Source of the DNA: CAZLFQ01 sp964558975
GTDB lineage: Bacteria > Pseudomonadota > Alphaproteobacteria > Rickettsiales > Midichloriaceae
Reading direction: 5' to 3'
DNA: 64,000 nt
Assembly (NCBI GenBank): GCA_964558975.1
Contig: CAZLFQ010000003.1
Location: forward strand, 1-64,000
Part shown: one piece after another, positions 61,364 through 64,000 of the stretch
How positions within the stretch are numbered: the first letter of the stretch is position 1
How the letters are laid out: each line of letters begins with the position of its first letter
Position numbers and translations under genes: made by a program
The notes under the pieces: generated by a model
Databases searched by the model: none
What the model saw: only the letters and a program-made list of their open reading frames with translations
What the model was told of the DNA's origin: nothing

Positions 61364-62608
61364 TTAACCAAAATTCTCTTTCAGCCAGTTGAATACGCTG
61401 CCTAGGGGGCCATACTCATTTGCTGGGGTTTTGCTAGAGTATGAATAAAGATTTTCCAACTCAATAACATGCATCAACATTCCAACCGATGTTGAAAACG
61501 CAACCCCGCTTGTACTTTCTGCTAAGCCTAAAATTTGCTTTGGGTAGCCAACACGAACTGTTTTAGAAAAATTATGTGATACCAATTCTTTCATACCACC
61601 AAGCAATGCGCCACCACCTGTGATAACAATTTTATTTCCTGCAAACTTAGCCATGCCAGATAGCTCTAATTTTTTAGCAGTGATTTCTAAGATCTCATCA
61701 ACACGTGCTCTAATAATCTCAACTAAGGTTGAGCGATTCACAACATTCATTTCTGAATCTTCGCCATTAGAAGCGATAGGAACTTCAATCATTTCATCAT
61801 GATCTGCCGATGTCATAACTGTTGTGCCATAAAGAGTTTTTACTCTCTCAGCACTCAAGAAATCGGTAGAAAGGCCACGAGCAATATCATTTGTTATATG
61901 AATCCCACCGATTGGCAATGCATCTGTGTAAAGCATTTGGCCTCGGTTAAATACAGATATTGAAGTGTTGCCACCACCTAATTCAATAAGTGTAACTCCA
62001 AGAGACATTTCGTCTGGCATCAAGCATGCTAATCCACTTGAATATGCAGATGATACAAAGCTATCAACTTCAAGTTGGCAGCGTGATAGGCAGTTATTGA
62101 TATTCAATACGTGGGTAGTTGGAGTTGAAACTATATGGAAATCTCCAGTTAATTGGTTTCCATACATCCCAAGCGGGTTATCAATTCCTCGATTGCCATC
62201 AAGCATATAATCATATGCAAATGAGTGGATCACTTCCAATTCTTGATCGTTGTATTTATCAAGAAGTTGGAATAATAAACGGTTAATGTCCTTATCGCTG
62301 ATTTCGTGGCCTGTAACCATTAAGTCAGAGGACATACGCTGTGAAATTAAATTATTTGAAGATATGCTAACGTATATTTTTTTGATGCGTTCATTAGCCA
62401 TTTTTTCCGCAGCTTCTACAGCTTGAATAACTGCAGTTTCTGCAAGTTTAATATCCGTTATGCGTCCAGCTTTAATGCCGTGAGCAATGTTATGGCCGAT
62501 GCCAATGATTTCAATTTTTGTGCCAGAAATAATACGTGCTATAAAGCAGACAATCTTGGAACTTCCAATGTCTAAAATACCTACTGTTGTGTTCCTTTGT
62601 TTTGCCAT
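61364..62608 (-). CDS. ftsA: Cell division protein FtsA
   Basis: 414 residues. Actin-like fold: phosphate-1 loop VGILDIGSSKIVCFIAR, the SHS2-type 1C domain (about 85-165), LIELGGGNTSISVF, and IVITGGGALLGGM. It ends with an amphipathic membrane-targeting helix (FNWLKENFG). It tethers FtsZ to the membrane. ftsZ does not follow; the next gene is the convergent glycosyltransferase-like one. ftsQ lies 29 bases upstream. Confidence 0.96.
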   Translation of the reverse strand: MAKQRNTTVGILDIGSSKIVCFIARIISGTKIEIIGIGHNIAHGIKAGRITDIKLAETAVIQAVEAAEKMANERIKKIYVSISSNNLISQRMSSDLMVTGHEISDKDINRLLFQLLDKYNDQELEVIHSFAYDYMLDGNRGIDNPLGMYGNQLTGDFHIVSTPTTHVLNINNCLSRCQLEVDSFVSSAYSSGLACLMPDEMSLGVTLIELGGGNTSISVFNRGQMLYTDALPIGGIHITNDIARGLSTDFLSAERVKTLYGTTVMTSADHDEMIEVPIASNGEDSEMNVVNRSTLVEIIRARVDEILEITAKKLELSGMAKFAGNKIVITGGGALLGGMKELVSHNFSKTVRVGYPKQILGLAESTSGVAFSTSVGMLMHVIELENLYSYSSKTPANEYGPLGSVFNWLKENFG

Positions 62609-62637
62609 TTATATGAAAAAATACTATTCCTACCTAG

Positions 62638-63429
62638 TTAGAATCTAACATAGATTTTGTCTGGGGTGAATCGCAAATCTAACATGCACTCAAAAGAAAG
62701 TACATTATTTTGTTGAATCAATTTTTTAAGTTCAGCTATAGCTACAGGAGTGTTAGATTCTGGTAGTTTAATTACAACTCCATTTTTTGTTTTTATATCC
62801 CAACGTCTATTGCCAATTCGTGTTAGACTTTCGATGTTTTTATAGATCTCTTCAATTTCATAAATATCATCAAGTACTGATGAAAATTCTATATTAGCTT
62901 TTTCTCCTTGAACTAAAATGAATCCTTCTAAAGGTTGGTTTATTTCTTCAAGAATCTGACCTGAATCATCAATTAAGTAGTACTTTCCCTTATTGGAATA
63001 TACGGCTTTAGGGGTTCTTTCTGTGATGAATATATTGATAGTTGATGGTAATCTGCGTTCGATAACTACGTTACTGACCCAGCTAAATTTTTCAATTTCA
63101 GCTTTGATTTCTTCTAGGTTTAAGTCATAAATATTTTCGCCTTTTGCAATTCCACTTGAGTCAATAACTTGATCTGTAGAAATTTTATCATTTCCATAGA
63201 CTTGAACCAATTGAACTTGAAGATTCATACGGTGAAGTAGCTTGTTTATTTCAGATTTGGAATCCTCAAAGATTCCATATGGAAATAAAAGCATGCCAGT
63301 GGCAACTAGGCATCCGAGAGCAAAGATTTTTTTTGTCCAGCTTAAGCTTTCTTTTTTTTTGACAGCTTTTTGTCCACGACTTTGTGGCTTGTAGCTATAT
63401 GTTTTGTTTCGTCCGTGGTGTACGCGCAT
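62638..63429 (-). CDS. ftsQ: Cell division protein FtsQ
   Basis: 263 residues. A basic cytoplasmic head (RVHHGRNKTYSYKPQSRGQKAVKKK), one membrane helix (about 32-52), a POTRA domain (LVQVYGNDKISTDQVIDSSGIAKGENIYDLNLEEIKAEIEKFSWVSNVVIERRLPSTINIFITERTPKAVY) and the beta domain. FtsQ links the early ring to peptidoglycan synthesis enzymes. It lies three bases after ddl. Confidence 0.94.
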   Translation of the reverse strand: MRVHHGRNKTYSYKPQSRGQKAVKKKESLSWTKKIFALGCLVATGMLLFPYGIFEDSKSEINKLLHRMNLQVQLVQVYGNDKISTDQVIDSSGIAKGENIYDLNLEEIKAEIEKFSWVSNVVIERRLPSTINIFITERTPKAVYSNKGKYYLIDDSGQILEEINQPLEGFILVQGEKANIEFSSVLDDIYEIEEIYKNIESLTRIGNRRWDIKTKNGVVIKLPESNTPVAIAELKKLIQQNNVLSFECMLDLRFTPDKIYVRF

Positions 63430-63432
63430 AGC

Positions 63433-64000
63433 TTATGGTTTGATATCACATTTTGCATCTTTAATTAGCATATCAACTAATTGTTCCATTGAAACATTAT
63501 TGTGTTTAATAATATCAGGAACTATAGAAGTGCCAGTTAAACCTGGGTGAGTATTTATTTCCATAAAGTACAATTTGCCATCACCATCTTTATCGTATCT
63601 AAAGTCAGACCTTGAAATTGTCCTGCATCCCAAAGCATCATGGGCTGCTTGGGCAAATTTCAAAGATTCATTATATATATCATCTGGAATACGAGCAGGA
63701 TAAATATGGTCAGATTGCCCAGCGGTATATTTCGCATCATAGTCATTAAACCCACCCTTAGGAATAATTTCCAAAGTGCCCATAGCTTTGTTTCCAACTA
63801 CTGCAGTACTAAGTTCAATTCCGGGAATGAATTTTTCAACCATAACAATATCACCAAACTGCCATGATGTAGGATCAATATCTATTGGTTTGCCATCTTC
63901 GATTATATGTACACCAATTGTAGAGCCTTGTTGAATTGGCTTCACTACATATGGTCTTGGCATTAAGTCTTTGCCATTCTTTGCAGCTTTTACAACATCG
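63433..64000 (-). CDS. ddl: D-alanine--D-alanine ligase, C-terminal part (runs off the window)
   Basis: About 189 codons are visible; the frame stays open to the right edge (DVVKAAKNGKDL precedes MPRPYVVKP), so the internal Met at 63963 is not the start. ATP-grasp motifs visible: YVVKPIQQGSTIGVH, VEKFIPGIELSTAVVGN, and the metal-binding YFMEINTHPGLTGTSIVP. It makes the D-Ala-D-Ala dipeptide of peptidoglycan. The ddl-ftsQ-ftsA order is the usual end of the dcw cluster. Confidence 0.96.
   Translation of the reverse strand, partial: DVVKAAKNGKDLMPRPYVVKPIQQGSTIGVHIIEDGKPIDIDPTSWQFGDIVMVEKFIPGIELSTAVVGNKAMGTLEIIPKGGFNDYDAKYTAGQSDHIYPARIPDDIYNESLKFAQAAHDALGCRTISRSDFRYDKDGDGKLYFMEINTHPGLTGTSIVPDIIKHNNVSMEQLVDMLIKDAKCDIKP

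Overview
This window is an AT-rich stretch of a bacterial chromosome that reads as an alphaproteobacterium of the order Rickettsiales, or a close intracellular relative. The grounds are the gene set: an NDUFA12-like complex I subunit, a DUF2155 protein, a DivK-PleD pair, a PopZ-type protein, NtrY, ClpS/ClpA, the ddl-ftsQ-ftsA order, scattered pieces of normally compact operons, and several ankyrin-repeat or effector-like proteins. Genes for LPS (LpxL-type acyltransferase, KdsD, LptC), peptidoglycan (Ddl, FtsQ, FtsA, GlmU) and Tol-Mla envelope systems show a cell with a full Gram-negative envelope. That fits Rickettsiaceae or Midichloriaceae-like symbionts better than Anaplasmataceae. The exact genus cannot be named from sequence reading alone.

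Layout. 1-642: the 3' end of a 23S rRNA, a 5S rRNA and two terminator-like hairpins. 829-3491: three paralogous, tyrosine-motif-rich proteins, two with ankyrin repeats. 3488-9072: nuoH, an unknown protein, divK-pleD, rph and a Pcm-like methyltransferase. 9225-11261: a C58-type cysteine protease domain fused to ankyrin repeats. 11371-14781: atpH-atpA-atpG and a small protein. 14903-20893: HIT protein, lipid A acyltransferase, a type I secretion ABC/HlyD pair and gpmI. 20991-29786: rdgB, DsbA-like, MscS, an unknown membrane protein, a CysQ-like phosphatase, kdsD-lptC-rlmB and an MFS transporter. 29842-36413: tolQRA, two genes with a shared basic C-terminal tail, a lipoprotein, NDUFA12-mlaD-DUF2155. 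36476-43816: a periplasmic ankyrin protein, popZ, tmk, a third protein with the same tail ending, clpS-clpA. 43824-50319: two pseudopilin-like proteins, dnaQ, coaE, lepA and a HAD-like protein. 50370-57666: EamA transporter, ntrY, secD, glmU and an orphan nuclease-like protein. 57763-64000: radC, pccB, a glycosyltransferase-like protein, ftsA, ftsQ and a partial ddl.

The most interesting theme is regulatory. Copies of TTAA-N7-TTAA, the binding signature of the cell-cycle regulator CtrA, lie upstream of the tyrosine-motif paralogues, the C58-ankyrin gene, the type I secretion genes, a small unknown gene and the two genes with a GGR tail. The same window carries DivK, PleD and PopZ, which act in the CtrA/polarity network of alphaproteobacteria. 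The inference is that secretion and effector-like genes here are tied to the developmental cycle. Other strong points are a ClpS whose N-degron pocket residues are all replaced, a pseudopilin fused to a LamG-like domain, and a recurring [ST]GGR C-terminal tail that could be a secretion signal.

Two runs of ten N (13010-13019 and 35160-35169) interrupt atpA and the NDUFA12-like gene. Reading the flanks suggests that almost no sequence is missing and that both genes are intact in the cell. I saw no tRNA gene, CRISPR array, transposase or phage gene. No gene-free stretch exceeds 300 bases.
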